Source of the DNA: Ascocoryne sarcoides NRRL 50072 | Lineage: Eukaryota > Ascomycota > Leotiomycetes > Helotiales > Gelatinodiscaceae | Length of the DNA stretch: 64,000 nt | Reading direction: 5' to 3' | Assembly (NCBI GenBank): GCA_000328965.1 | Contig: KB205943.1 | Location: 2,539,378 to 2,603,377 of the forward strand | Made by a program: the position numbers and the translations under genes | Notes under the pieces: model-generated | Told to the model about the DNA's origin: nothing | Databases searched by the model: none | The model's input: the letters and a program-made list of their open reading frames with translations, nothing else | Shown here: positions 33,584-44,825 of the stretch, piece after piece | Layout: each line of letters starts with the position of its first letter | How positions within the stretch are numbered: position 1 is the stretch's first letter

Positions 33584-35670
33584 TCAATCTGCAAAGTAAT
33601 CCGCTCTGCGTTTCCCATTGCCCTTAGTACCATTTTTGAAGTGCTTTTTACTCGTCAGCATCTTGGTGTCATTCGGATCCAAGTCCTTTTCTAGGGCAAT
33701 CAAAGTCTTTTGCTTTCGACCTGACAATTGCTTGCCGCTTGCGGTGCCTTGCTGACTATACTTGTGGTTAAATGGCATACGTAAATGCGCGGAATTGCCT
33801 TGTCCTTGAGCAAAGAATTGCCCGTCAAGATTTTTGGATTTTGCACCTTGTTCCAAGGGGATCACATCAGAGTCGGCAATCGAAAAGCTATCGTCTGTTG
33901 CAGACTCAATTGATGCTAGTGCAAGACGTCTCTTTTCTGGGAGATGCCCTTCATCATATAACTCTCTGTTGAACTCCGCGGGGTCGATATCCACTGGCGG
34001 AGGTTGGCAAAAGAGAAGCTTGCCATTGACATAGTCTTTCAGAATATATCTTGCAGCTCGAGATTCGTCAGGTTGTCCTTGCCCAGTTCTGGTGAATCCT
34101 CTGGCTTTTGCATATGCCGATAAAATCTCTTCGGCCGTTGGTATGCCGGTTCCACCCTCTTCCAACGGCCGAGTGGCAATCTTCATACCATAAAGCGCTT
34201 CCAGGAAAGCTTGAGGTATCCTTTTTGCAACCAAGCCTGCGGGACCAGTAAACTCTCTGAGCTGATCGATAGGAAGAATACCACAGCAGACCAACTCAGC
34301 CTTTGTGGTTGCGAAGTTTGGGAAAACAAGACCTGGGCAATCGCACAAAAGAACTCTATCGCTTAAGTGGATTGTCTGAAAGTGTTTAGTTTTTCCAGGA
34401 GTTGAAGAAACAGAGACTTTCTTTGCTCCAATTAAGGCATTGATTGTTGAAGACTTCCCGACATTAGGATATCCAACTAGACCAATCTCTGTTTTCCTGG
34501 GCAGTCCTGTTTTTGGATCTATAGTTTATTAGTAATAGCCAATAGCTTTGTGGATTGAAAGTTTACCTAGGACATCTGGGGCATGAAGTAAGAAGAGTGC
34601 CTCCAACTCGTCGACGGTCAAAATCCGAGTATTCTCGTTTTCTATAACTTCCTCGTCTTCTTCTTCCGAACTTGCATCATCCTCTATCTCTAAGGCATCG
34701 GTCTTTTCTACAAGGCTTGATGTGGAAACTTGTGGCCGATCTTGCTCCTCAACCTCATTTTCGTCCTCATCCTCTGAATCATCTCGATTTTCATTCATTT
34801 CTTTGGCCAAAGAGGCAGAAAAGAACTTGTAAGTGACTCCGGCAGTCTCGAAGTACTCGGCCCAGACTTTGCGCTGCTCTAGAGTCAACATATCCGCCTT
34901 GTTTACTAATAGTAAATTCTCTTTCCTGGGATCGACTGCCTTTACATATCGCTCCAAATCTTCTGATCGAAACAGTAAAGGATTCCGAGCATCGACGATT
35001 TGAACAATCAGATCAGATCTCTCGATGACTCTCCAGAGCTGTCTCCAGACTTCTAGATTCCGCTCAAAGGGGGTCATGAGTAAATCGTTGTTCTCTTGTA
35101 GCTCTGCTAGGCCTCTGCGCCATTCCAACAAACTATCTCTCTCCATGCGGTCAAGTTGCTCAGGGGTAGTCGACGCATCCCAAAGTGGTCTTCTTGGTAC
35201 CGTAAGTCTATCTATGTGTTCCTTTTGCTTTCCAACAGCCGCGCGCTCTTCTGCTGCCGATAAAAGGTATGGGTTTTTTTGGTCCGTGTGGATAATTTTG
35301 ACATTATTCATCTTCTCCGCAGTGAAATCTGTGCCAGCCAGCTCTGCCGTGGACAGGAACTCATCGAGGGCCGCCTGCTCTGTAACCGATCGCATTTTGA
35401 CCCAACTGGCCTCCTTCCGGTCGTTTGTGACATACTAAGGCCTGTCAGTTTTTGCCTGAGCATCAGGAATGGAAATACACCCACGGTCTCTCCTGTAGCA
35501 TGATTGATTCTGTGGATTCCTGCCGATGTGACCTTTTTCCGATCTGCTCCTTTCCCTTTGCCAAATCGATCATTCATCAAACTAACAAGCGTTAGTGGTT
35601 GCAGATAATTCGTAGTGATGCCCTACCTATTTCCTAGGCCAACCGTCTTTTTGGATTTTGCGACAACCAT
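33584..35670 (-). CDS. LSG1: Large-subunit GTPase 1 (60S export factor Lsg1)
   Basis: Circularly permuted GTPase of the YlqF/YawG family that releases the export adaptor Nmd3 from cytoplasmic 60S subunits. Four minus-strand exons (35670-35627, 35581-35485, 35434-34567, 34518-33584) give 647 aa. The motif order is permuted as expected: G4 NKADML at about residue 223 comes before G1 GYPNVGKSS (about 352) and G3 DCPG (about 393). The N-terminus has the family start MVVAKSKKTVGLGN and later RPLWDASTTPEQLDRMERDS. An acidic insert (DDSEDEDENEVEEQ, ASSEEEDEE) lies between G4 and G1. The C-terminal tail is basic (SKKHFKNGTKGNGKRR). It is divergently transcribed from LTV1 with only 290 bases between start codons. 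Confidence 0.96.
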
Positions 35671-35960
35671 CTTAAAAGATGTTATTTGAAAAGAAAACAA
35701 TCCTGGATATCGTATCTGAGGTTTGGCTATAGTCTGATCTGAATAAAGCCTTCTGCTTATGCTTTGTTTGTCTAAGAGTCCCCGGGGTGGATTTGTAAAT
35801 TTGTTGTGATTATGAACGAGGGGCGAGATTGACATCACAGATTTCAATTTCCCGACCCCACCAAGATTTTTTTCCCGAGACACTAGGACTCCGCACACTT
35901 TCACGTCACTCGCCACCACCAAAACCACCACAACTATCCGGAAACCATATTATCTTCAAT
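35671..35960. promoter_or_regulatory. Shared promoter between LSG1 and LTV1
   Basis: The 290 bases separate the ATG of LSG1 (-) from the ATG of LTV1 (+). Both products act late in ribosome maturation, one on each subunit, so joint regulation is plausible. I did not find a clear copy of the yeast PAC or RRPE motif here. Confidence 0.6.
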
Positions 35961-37187
35961 ATGGCTCGAGGCAAGTGGATTGATCGCAAGACTGCGACGC
36001 ACTTCACTCTAGTTTATCGCCCGCAGAATGATCCCCTCATCAATGATGCCGAAGCTTCATCCATGGTTTTGAAGCCGACAACACTCCCAAATGCGAACAA
36101 AGTTAAGAAACTCGACGATCTTGCCTCTGAACTCGGCGTAGATTTAGAGAAGATAAGGGAGAACGAAGGGGAAGCCGCGAACTATGGAGTATACTTTGAC
36201 GACACCGAGTATGATTACATGCAACATATGCGCGATTTGGGTTCCGGGTCTGGGGAATCTTATTTCGTTGAGGCCCCTGCATCTAAGAACAAGGACAAGG
36301 GAAAGGGCAAGCAGACGTTAGAGGATGCGCTGAAAGAATCTAGTCTGGAGGATAGAGCCGGGGCTTTGCTGGATGAAGAAATACTACCATCAAAGAACCT
36401 TCGAAAGACTACCTATCAAGCACAGCAAGACGTTCCTGATGCATTGGCAGGGTTTCAGCCAGATATGGACCCTCGGCTGAGGGAAGTCCTCGAGGCTCTA
36501 GAAGATGAGGCATATGTCGACGACGACGAAGATGTATTTGGGGAATTAGCACAGGATGGCGAAGAAATCGACGAGGACGAGTTCGAGCACGGAGATTGGA
36601 ACGACGAGGACGCCGACTGGGAATCAGATGGCACGATCAAACCAACGAAGGAATACAAAGATGCCCCTATACCTACAGCTGAGATGGAACATGAGGATGC
36701 AGAAGATCATGGTGATGGAGCTTGGATGGAAGACTTCAGCAAGTTCAAGAAGGACCAGAAATTTGCAACTCCACTTGCGACACCCTCAGACCTACAGTCT
36801 TCTCTGATGACAACGACGACAAATGGTGGCAGGCGAAAGAAGCGTAAGGGTGCTCTGACGAACCCATCCGGCTATTCCATGACATCCTCGTCTATGTTTC
36901 GCACTGAAGGGCTCACCATGCTTGATGCACGATTCGAAAAGATCGAGGAAAAGTACAACGAGGATATGGATGACGATGCCTCTGTTTCAATTGCATCTTC
37001 TACTGCATCAAGCGTTCAAGGGCCGATCAGGGGCGATTTCGATAACATCATGGATGATTTCTTGGGAAATTACTCTATGAGTGGGAAGACACGTGTCAAA
37101 AAGGGAAGATACCAAACGGGTATGGAGCAACTGGACGAAGTCCGCAAAGGCTTAGGTCCAGCCAGAATACGTCCTCAAAAGGCGTGA
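35961..37187 (+). CDS. LTV1: 40S biogenesis factor Ltv1
   Basis: Intronless, 408 aa. Ltv1 binds pre-40S particles near Enp1 and uS3, supports their export and is released by casein-kinase phosphorylation (family knowledge). The N-terminus MARGKWIDRKTATHFTLVYR and the following PQNDPLINDAE and GVYFDDTEYDYMQHMR are hallmark Ltv1 segments. The middle is very acidic (EDEAYVDDDEDVFGEL, DEDEFEHGDWNDEDADWE). The C-terminal part contains the conserved LDARFEKIEEKYNEDMDD and a basic end (YQTGMEQLDEVRKGLGPARI). The in-frame ATG at 35961 is chosen because the conserved start begins there; the open frame extends upstream to about 35829 without such content. It is divergent from LSG1. Confidence 0.96.
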   Translation: MARGKWIDRKTATHFTLVYRPQNDPLINDAEASSMVLKPTTLPNANKVKKLDDLASELGVDLEKIRENEGEAANYGVYFDDTEYDYMQHMRDLGSGSGESYFVEAPASKNKDKGKGKQTLEDALKESSLEDRAGALLDEEILPSKNLRKTTYQAQQDVPDALAGFQPDMDPRLREVLEALEDEAYVDDDEDVFGELAQDGEEIDEDEFEHGDWNDEDADWESDGTIKPTKEYKDAPIPTAEMEHEDAEDHGDGAWMEDFSKFKKDQKFATPLATPSDLQSSLMTTTTNGGRRKKRKGALTNPSGYSMTSSSMFRTEGLTMLDARFEKIEEKYNEDMDDDASVSIASSTASSVQGPIRGDFDNIMDDFLGNYSMSGKTRVKKGRYQTGMEQLDEVRKGLGPARIRPQKA

Positions 37188-37773
37188 GCATCGTATAGGA
37201 CTCATTAGAGGCGTTCCGGAGGGGAAACTTGAACCTTGTGAATGGCGTTTGGAATGGATGGTGTTAAGGGTAGATACCAGACTTGGTAGAGTCTTTCCAA
37301 AAGCATGGGACTTGTCTTGTTATATTTGAAAGTCAAGTATCGAAAATCAAATCTGTATAGAAATTAGACATCTTGGTTTGGGAGAAAACTGTGAATATCA
37401 GATTAATCTAAACCTGAGGGAGCTGGCGCGAATAGAAGAGGGTTAAATTGGCAGTCCTCTACATAGTAATCCTCGGAAGATATTATTTGACAGTTGATAC
37501 TGGAATATTACTGATTTCCAAAATATTATTTTGGGTTTTAACCCAGCCGCCAGCTCAGGCCGAACGAATCTTTACGGAGTACTTCGTAAAAGGCGGTCTG
37601 GATAGGCAAAAGTCGCCTGTGTATCATAAACGGCTAGACTATTTTAAACACAACAATACCAGAAAGAACAAAGATCCGGACAGTAGTAGCAGATTCCATT
37701 CTTCAAGTTCGAAAACCTCTTCGTTTTCTCCTTTACTCGCTTGTCCTCCTCCTCATGTACAACGACCAGAACG
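37188..37773. other. Intergenic region between LTV1 and SAC3
   Basis: 586 bases between two plus-strand genes; taken as the LTV1 3' end and SAC3 promoter. It contains a short imperfect palindrome, ttacggagtacttcgtaaa, at about 37572. Nothing else is assigned. Confidence 0.45.
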
Positions 37774-40700
37774 ATGTTGCACCGAGGTGGTAGCATGCGC
37801 GGTGGGCGTGGATCGGCGCCAAATCGTTCAAGAGGTCGAGGCTCGATGGGTCGAGGAGCTTCGAGCTCCTCTAGTAAGTCCCAATCTCAAGATGATCTTT
37901 TTACTCCCACTGGAACAGAGCAAAACCATTTCCTAAACGAGACCACCCCATTCCATTTTGGCAATCGCAGCGCCAGGGCCAGAAATAAAAACTCAAAATT
38001 CTTTACAGGTTCCTCATCCCGAGCCAATTCCCCAACTCCAAATATTCCCAACACTGCGAACTCTTACGAACAAGAACGGAACGAGAATGCTGCAAAGCGC
38101 GCGCTACGTCAAGTGAGCAGTACAACAGGCAACGGACGAGGTGGACGAGGTGGCCAAGGACGAGGCAATTACGTTAACAAGCAAGTCCGGTTTGCAGATT
38201 CTTCTGACGGTGAAAACACCAAGGCATTCTCGGGGACCGAATCAGTATCCAAGCCAGCAACATCTGCTTCTGGTTCGAATCCATTCTCTTCGAGTGCTAT
38301 GTCAACCTCTTCAACCTTCGGGTCCTCGACACCTGCGGCTTTCAATCCATTTGCGCCTCCTAAAATCGACGCGACACCAAAATCATCCAATCCATTCGGC
38401 ACGGCGTTACCAGCATCGAATCCTTTTGGTGCGCCTTCTTACATACCATCGACCTCCAACAGTATATTCGGTGGCGCTTCTCAAATTCAATCTGCGGAGC
38501 CTCCGAAGGGTGTCTTTGGCGCAAAATCTACTTCTAATCCATCGAGTGTTTTTGGTGCTCCATCTAAAGCCCATACAAGCGGATCGTCAACCAGCGTCTT
38601 CGGTGCACCTTCGACGAATACTTCATCAAATCCTTTCGGGGGCGTCTCGTCCATAACTGGGGGTTTCGGCGCACCTTCGACGACTAACTTGAATCCCTTT
38701 GGAGTAAAACTAAATGGCATCGCAACACCTTCTCCTGACTCGAAACTTATCGGCAATGTCTTTGGCAGGCCCTCGACGTCTCTACCGAACCCTTTTGCAT
38801 CAACTACCCCTAAGGCTAATGGGGTTGCGCCCGGTTCTTCTACATCGAAACCTGCTAGCAGCATGTTTGGTGCGCCCTCCACCAATCCATTTCCACCGAA
38901 CAAACTTGCGGAAGCAGCATTCCCTGGCCGAAGCCCTCCCACCAGTGTATTCGGGGCACCATCCACCTCATTAGCAGTGCCGAAGTCGAATGGTGTCGGA
39001 GGAGCATTTCCCCCCTCGCAGTCAACTACTTCCCAATCAACCTCTAATCCCTTTTCAGCACCAATAAAAAAGCATGCTTCGTCTTCACCGGCTGTCATTC
39101 CTAGAGGCACATCTGGATTCCCTAGCGCTCCAAAATCGATGCCCAAAAACATATCCAATAAGACTGGACCTACTACTACACCAAGTTGGACACAAACCTC
39201 ATCTAGCGCTTTCTTCAAACCAGCGAGTGGAAATTTCGGGACGCCTAGAGTTATCTCCGAATCGAAATCCAACAACAATTCTCATGGGGCATCAAACGGA
39301 TCGCGAATCGCCCTTTCTGAAAAGATTGAAGAGGTGTTGAAGCGGAAGAGGATCATTAAGCCAAAATGGCCTGCAGTTGATCTCGAATCATTTCAAAGAA
39401 ATGCAGCTGATTTCCCCATTGCAAAATACCGGCTGGATCTCATGGAATATAGAGAGAAAGTGCGTAATGCACTAGTAAAGGCAAACCTTTTTGATGAGCC
39501 AGGTGTTGCAAGGAAACTCGAAGATGCAATCGAGTTTAAAGGGACTTGCGAGGATATGTGTCCAGAGTTTGAGATTGCTGAAAGAATTGTTGAGGGCAGG
39601 TCTGATAACGCAGAGAAAGTGGTATTACCCGATGGGTCTCTGTCGCGTTTTCCAACTCCAGAAAAGATGGTGAAGGTTCTAGCAAGGTCGTCTGCTGGGC
39701 AGGAGACCCCATTACCAAGTGATGTGAGAAGCGCCGCGGCCCTAAGAAGAACTGTGGACTATCTGCTTCAGGAAATGTTGGCGACCAATGAACTTCGGGC
39801 AGTTCACAATTTCATATGGGATCGATCTCGAGCTGTGCGTCGGGATTTCGTCTTCCACTCATCCATGACACCCCCAGAACTCCTCGACCAAGTCTACTGC
39901 CTGGAACTTATAACGCGATTTCATGTAACAACGCTACATCTCATGGCAAAAGAGCCTGACCTTTCGGCTGCCGAATATGTTGAACAACAAGAATGCGAGC
40001 AGCTTGGAAAGACATTACTCTCTCTCATTCACGCATACGAAGATTGTAAATCGCAAGGAGTGGTATGCGAAAACGAGGCCGAGTTCCGAGCTTATTACAT
40101 CCTGTTCCACGATGAAGATTCTGGTATTCTCGAAGCAGTTCAGGGTTGGGGATGGAAATTTTGGGGAGAGTCAGAGGACGTTCAAACCGCCGTGGCACTA
40201 GTGGAAATGCTCCAGAATGTATGGCAACCAATTGGTCCGTTTCAACCTCCGTCGGAAACAGATGTAGCTCAGAATGCTTTCTCGCGTTTCTTTTCTATCA
40301 TTGAAGGCAAGAGTACATCTTATACGATGGCTTGCTTTGCGGAAATGAAATTTAACAAAGTACGAGAGACTATTATGAGAACAATTCTCGCCTCATATCG
40401 AAGACAGAAGGATCAGACAAAAGACTGGACCTTGTCTAAGTTGAATGCCTACCTGCGATTCGACGACGATGCAGAGGTTTTTACTTTCTGCCAGGCTAGA
40501 GGCCTTCAGATTGAAGAAGCTAACGGAGAAGAGTATCTTTCGTTTGATCTCGGGGAGATGACCGAACTTCCAAAAGACAAGCAGATACATTCGTACGCTC
40601 TTGTGGAGAGAAAGCGTGGGCATCATTCCTTGCCAGAACTCATAAGTTCTACCCTATTTGAAGAGACAGGGCAAGACAATAAAATTGAGGATGAAGAAGA

Positions 40701-42633
40701 GGAGGGGCTTTTTGTCAAGGGTGATTCTGGCTCGGCGCTGCCTGCAACGGCACGAATAACAATTTCCAATGCTCCTCAGGACGTTTCAAACAAAATAGGA
40801 GTTGACGAAACAAGACAGCCTACTTTAAGTCAGCCAACACCTGTGCCAGATAGCCTTCCGAAACCAGCATCTCTCTTCGACCGAATAACAACGCCACCTA
40901 TATCCAGCACTAGTCTCTTTTCTTCGAATCCCGCAGAAATCTCAACTTCTCTAGAGGCGGCTGAGCCGTCAAGTACTTCGATTTTTGCGAACAATATTAC
41001 ACAAGAGGCCTCATCCATATTCACGCCTTCCTCGTTTCAAACGTCGTCAAATGTCGATAGTCAGGCCTCTTCCCCCTTTTCATTTCTCAAGCCGTCGCCC
41101 AAGGAGTCTACGAAAACTACCGAGATAACTCCGACTTTTGGTAATTCTACAGTCAAGGAAGTGTCAAAAGGCAAACCAGAAACCGCGTTCTTCTCAGCCT
41201 TGCAGTCTAGTTCTCCTCCCGTTCCAACGGTGATTTCATCTGCATCTGATGCAACACAGAAACATCAACAAGCACAGCCACCTCAATCGCTCTTGTTGGC
41301 TGCATCCCAGACTTCAGTCCCTGCTACGAAGAATACTATAAATAACAGCCTTCCAACTCAATCTGATGATAAAATCCCCTTGGCGATTTTCCCCCCCACA
41401 CCATCTCTGGGACGTTCACCGCCTATTTTATCAGAAACTGTGGGAAACGCCCTTCCGAAGCCTAGTTTGGATCGGACTCAGTACCCAGTGCCAAAGCCAC
41501 TATTTGGTGTGACGCCTGCACCCGTGGAACGTTCTGCACGACTTGATGGGGTGGCTAATTGGTACACTCTCGGGGAAGATGGCCTACTCGAGCATTTTAC
41601 AACCTTCCAAGTCGAACAGATCTTGCATGAAGCAATGAGGAAGTTCGAGGAAGAAAGGGCACAACAAGCCGCTATTGAGGCGGAGGAAGCCGCAAGAGCC
41701 AAAAAGCAGGAAACTAGATATTTTGAACTTGCGATGAAATACTTCCCGTTGTGGCAGAAGTTGGCACGGCGCAAAGGATTGAGAAGAAGGGGTCGAGAGG
41801 CTCGTAAGGCAAGACTAGAATTAGCAGAGAGCATGAGAGCATCGAAGGTAGCGCAATCTGCAAATATTGTTGAAGATCTTAGGGCATCTGTACGCAACAA
41901 ACGAAGGACCAGTCTTGAAAGTCTCCTCGACGCAACTGGAGTACTAAATGGCGTTCACAATCCTGGAAACGAACTTCAGACCATATCACAGCCTAGGATA
42001 TCTGACCCCGCTCCGAAGAAGCGACGGGCGCAAACATCTTCGAGAAGTCAGTCCACGACCTCAAGTCGTCACAAATATGGAAAGTCAGAGAACCCTCTAC
42101 GAAGATCTCTGTTCTCTGATCCCTCGTACCTGAGTGGTGAATCTAGGATTCATCTTATCAAAGACTATGCTACCCTTGATAGCCGCCCCCAGGCCAGCGG
42201 AGTGCAGACTGACTATTTCCGTCTAAAGGCTCGAGGAATCGTCACCCTTCCCGATGGAACAGCTCTTGCGACATCGGCAGCCAAGAGCCTACTTCGCCAT
42301 AAAAGCTCCCTTGATTCCATTCGAAGCCAGATGTCACCTCCCCCCCGACCCCTAAAGTTACAGCCACCAGCAAGAAGTGTCCCGGCAACATCTACGACAC
42401 GAGCCGAGAGGCCTCGTAGCAGTGCTGAGCGCGAAGAGGAGATCCAAGCTTTAAAAGCGAGAGCGAAGGAGATGATGGCTGCCGAAAGTAACATGTCTCG
42501 GCAGAAAAGGAGTTTCACCGATGACGAAGATGAAGATGAGGAATTGTTTGCGAGAGCGAAGAGGGTCAGGGAGCAGATGGATGAAGGGACGGAATGGTTT
42601 AGGCAAGAGAGAGAGAGAAGGAGCATATCATGA
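37774..42633 (+). CDS. SAC3: Nuclear mRNA export factor Sac3 (GANP-like), TREX-2 scaffold
   Basis: Intronless frame of 1619 aa. Sac3 is the scaffold of TREX-2 (Thp1, Sus1, Cdc31, Sem1), which links transcription to mRNA export at nuclear pores. The first 60 residues are Gly/Arg/Ser-rich. Residues about 165-490 carry repeated FG-type units (NPFG, VFGAPS, GFGAPS, MFGAPS), as in nucleoporins. The SAC3/GANP PCI domain runs from about 560 to 925 and contains the signature GTCEDMCPEFEIAER, DRSRAVRRDF and LELITRFHVTTLHLMA. A second Ser/Pro-rich linker follows. A helical segment at about 1265-1375 (EQILHEAMRKFEEERAQQAA, then RRKGLRRRGREARKARLE) fits the Cdc31/Sus1-binding (CID) region. The ATG at 37774 is the first in frame after a pyrimidine-rich leader. 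The tail is acidic then basic (DDEDEDEELFARAKRVREQ). Confidence 0.95.
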   Translation: MLHRGGSMRGGRGSAPNRSRGRGSMGRGASSSSSKSQSQDDLFTPTGTEQNHFLNETTPFHFGNRSARARNKNSKFFTGSSSRANSPTPNIPNTANSYEQERNENAAKRALRQVSSTTGNGRGGRGGQGRGNYVNKQVRFADSSDGENTKAFSGTESVSKPATSASGSNPFSSSAMSTSSTFGSSTPAAFNPFAPPKIDATPKSSNPFGTALPASNPFGAPSYIPSTSNSIFGGASQIQSAEPPKGVFGAKSTSNPSSVFGAPSKAHTSGSSTSVFGAPSTNTSSNPFGGVSSITGGFGAPSTTNLNPFGVKLNGIATPSPDSKLIGNVFGRPSTSLPNPFASTTPKANGVAPGSSTSKPASSMFGAPSTNPFPPNKLAEAAFPGRSPPTSVFGAPSTSLAVPKSNGVGGAFPPSQSTTSQSTSNPFSAPIKKHASSSPAVIPRGTSGFPSAPKSMPKNISNKTGPTTTPSWTQTSSSAFFKPASGNFGTPRVISESKSNNNSHGASNGSRIALSEKIEEVLKRKRIIKPKWPAVDLESFQRNAADFPIAKYRLDLMEYREKVRNALVKANLFDEPGVARKLEDAIEFKGTCEDMCPEFEIAERIVEGRSDNAEKVVLPDGSLSRFPTPEKMVKVLARSSAGQETPLPSDVRSAAALRRTVDYLLQEMLATNELRAVHNFIWDRSRAVRRDFVFHSSMTPPELLDQVYCLELITRFHVTTLHLMAKEPDLSAAEYVEQQECEQLGKTLLSLIHAYEDCKSQGVVCENEAEFRAYYILFHDEDSGILEAVQGWGWKFWGESEDVQTAVALVEMLQNVWQPIGPFQPPSETDVAQNAFSRFFSIIEGKSTSYTMACFAEMKFNKVRETIMRTILASYRRQKDQTKDWTLSKLNAYLRFDDDAEVFTFCQARGLQIEEANGEEYLSFDLGEMTELPKDKQIHSYALVERKRGHHSLPELISSTLFEETGQDNKIEDEEEEGLFVKGDSGSALPATARITISNAPQDVSNKIGVDETRQPTLSQPTPVPDSLPKPASLFDRITTPPISSTSLFSSNPAEISTSLEAAEPSSTSIFANNITQEASSIFTPSSFQTSSNVDSQASSPFSFLKPSPKESTKTTEITPTFGNSTVKEVSKGKPETAFFSALQSSSPPVPTVISSASDATQKHQQAQPPQSLLLAASQTSVPATKNTINNSLPTQSDDKIPLAIFPPTPSLGRSPPILSETVGNALPKPSLDRTQYPVPKPLFGVTPAPVERSARLDGVANWYTLGEDGLLEHFTTFQVEQILHEAMRKFEEERAQQAAIEAEEAARAKKQETRYFELAMKYFPLWQKLARRKGLRRRGREARKARLELAESMRASKVAQSANIVEDLRASVRNKRRTSLESLLDATGVLNGVHNPGNELQTISQPRISDPAPKKRRAQTSSRSQSTTSSRHKYGKSENPLRRSLFSDPSYLSGESRIHLIKDYATLDSRPQASGVQTDYFRLKARGIVTLPDGTALATSAAKSLLRHKSSLDSIRSQMSPPPRPLKLQPPARSVPATSTTRAERPRSSAEREEEIQALKARAKEMMAAESNMSRQKRSFTDDEDEDEELFARAKRVREQMDEGTEWFRQERERRSIS

Positions 42634-43216
42634 TGTATATTATGGCATGGCATGGGGCGTTTTTGGGGGTACTTTGTTGGATGCCACAGAACGAATTTTT
42701 GCTGGGAGTTTCATGAAACTGCATCTACGAGGCGTGAGGCGTTGAATATTGTTAAAGAGATACCCCTGTTGGGTAGTAGAAATGATATTGAGCCTATTTT
42801 AGGAACAGTTGGGCAGCATAGTAGCTGTACATTGCGGGAATAGGTATGGTGACGCCTCGTGAGAATAAATGTGCAGGGGGATACTATGGCGTATTTTAAG
42901 GGGAGAATCAGACTAATTTTACCTCTGTAATTTAAGACTTTGGACGGTCGGCAGAGCTGTTGGACAGAATCGTCAAATACTGGTACTTAACAGTATATTT
43001 TCCCGGAAATTTAGAAAATCCGGATCGATTGGTGGCATCTCGTGACACATGGTGCTAGTCTAGGTCAAGCTAGCCCGCCCCACCAAAATTTTAGGTTCGC
43101 CAAATTTTCGACTTTTGAAGCTCTAAAATATTTCGAAAACGACGTCCTCATTCACCACCAATATCCACGGTAAAGAAAGAGGAGCATTACAGAGCTCTTC
43201 GTCGACAATAACCGCA
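42634..43216. other. Intergenic region and CBF5 promoter
   Basis: 583 bases between SAC3 and CBF5, both plus strand. Just upstream of CBF5 an AAAATTTT palindrome (43085-43092) and a second AAATTTT (43102-43108) recall the yeast RRPE element of ribosome-biogenesis genes. AT-rich octamers are common, so this is only a hint. Confidence 0.4.
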
Positions 43217-44825
43217 ATGGCTCTGGTACCTGCGAACAAAGAGGTAGACTATACCATCAAGCCTGAAGCTGTTACTCCAGCTGTCGATACAAGTTCTTGG
43301 CCTTTATTGCTCAAGAACTATAACAATTGTACGTGTATAATCTTCCATTCGCATGGTAATACAGACTAATGGACCTAGTGCTCGTTCGCACCGGTCATTT
43401 TACTCCAATCCCTAATGGCTGCACCCCTCTCAAGAGAGATTTGAAGTCGTACATCAGCTCTGGCGTGATTAACCTCGATAAGCCTTCAAATCCCTCCAGT
43501 CACGAAGTTGTAGCTTGGGTGAAACGCATGCTAAGGTAATGAATGATCTCTTGTCCGGGCCTCAAAGTCGCGTACTGACTTTGGAACCAGGGTTGAGAAA
43601 ACCGGGCACAGTGGTACCCTCGATCCAAAAGTTACAGGATGTTTGATTGTCTGTATCGACCGCGCCACGAGACTCGTCAAATCGCAACAAGGAGCAGGAA
43701 AAGAATATGTCTGCGTTATCCGTATGCACGACAAGCTCCCAGGAGGCGAGGCCCAATTTGCCCGAGCCCTCGAGACTTTGACTGGTGCCCTCTTCCAACG
43801 TCCTCCTCTGATCTCCGCAGTCAAGCGTCAATTACGTATCCGAACAATTCATGAGAGTAAACTGTACGAATTTGACAATGAGAGACATTTGGGCGTCTTC
43901 TGGGTCAGCTGTGAAGCAGGAACATATATCCGTACACTATGTGTCCATTTGGGACTTCTTTTGGGGGTAGGTGCTCACATGCAAGAGCTACGACGTGTTC
44001 GAAGTGGTGCCATGGATGAGCGACAAAACATGGTCACTCTTCATGATGTTTTGGACGCGCAGTGGATGCAAGATAATACGCGGGACGAGTCATACTTAAG
44101 AAGAGTTATCGCTCCGTTAGAGACATTGCTCACTACATATAAGCGCATTGTGGTCAAAGACAGTGCTGTTAATGCCGTCTGCTATGGCGCTAAACTTATG
44201 ATCCCTGGGTTACTTCGCTATGGTGGGTTAATTCCACAGTTCAGCTGAATCTGTTCGCAAAGCTAACAATATTACAGAGGCTGGCATCGAAGTTCACGAA
44301 GAGGTTGTCCTGATGACCACCAAGGGCGAAGCAATTGCTCTTGGCATTGCACAAATGTCCACCGTGGAGCTTTCAACATGCGACCATGGTGTAGTTGCAA
44401 AAGTCAAGCGTTGTATCATGGAGCGTGATTTGTATCCAAGAAGATGGGGCCTCGGCCCAGTCGCTTTAGAGAAGAAGAAGATGAAGTCGGATGGAAAACT
44501 CGATAAATACGGAAGACCAAACGAGGCTACACCTGCAAAATGGAACGCTGAGTACAAGGACTTCAACGCACCGCTCGAGGGCGTAGCGGCAGCTCCAATC
44601 GCGCACCCCGTTTCCACGGAGGAGGTTGCAGCTACTCCTGCAGCTCTCGCCATTGAAGCCCCTCCTACTCCAACGACTGCAGAAGACAGTGGCAAGAAGC
44701 GTAAGCGTCATGAGGGTGAGACAGCTGAAGAAAAGACGGAGAGAAAGCGGAAGAAGAAGGAGAAGAAAGAGAAGAAGGCGAAAAAGGAAGGCAAGAAAGT
44801 CGAGGAGAGCGATGACAGCGAATAA
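43217..44825 (+). CDS. CBF5: H/ACA snoRNP pseudouridine synthase Cbf5 (dyskerin)
   Basis: Catalytic subunit of H/ACA small nucleolar RNPs, which convert uridine to pseudouridine in rRNA in the nucleolus. Four exons (43217-43328, 43379-43535, 43591-44222, 44278-44825) give 482 aa in frame. The TruB-type motif GHSGTLDPKVTG, with the catalytic Asp, lies at about residues 94-105, after the conserved INLDKPSNPSSHEVV. Other family segments are QRPPLISAVKRQLRIRTIHE and CEAGTYIRTLCVHLGLLLG. A PUA domain follows (KDSAVNAVCYGAKLMIPGLL, then MTTKGEAIALGIAQMS). WNAEYKDFN precedes a Lys/Glu-rich nucleolar tail of about 60 residues (KKRKRHEGETAEEK, KKKEKKEKKAKK). Length and order match dyskerin closely. 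Confidence 0.97.

Noticed and set aside
38487..39278. 263-codon open frame on the minus strand
   Set aside because: It is a mirror of the repetitive FG region of SAC3; its repeated peptides follow from the repeat on the other strand.
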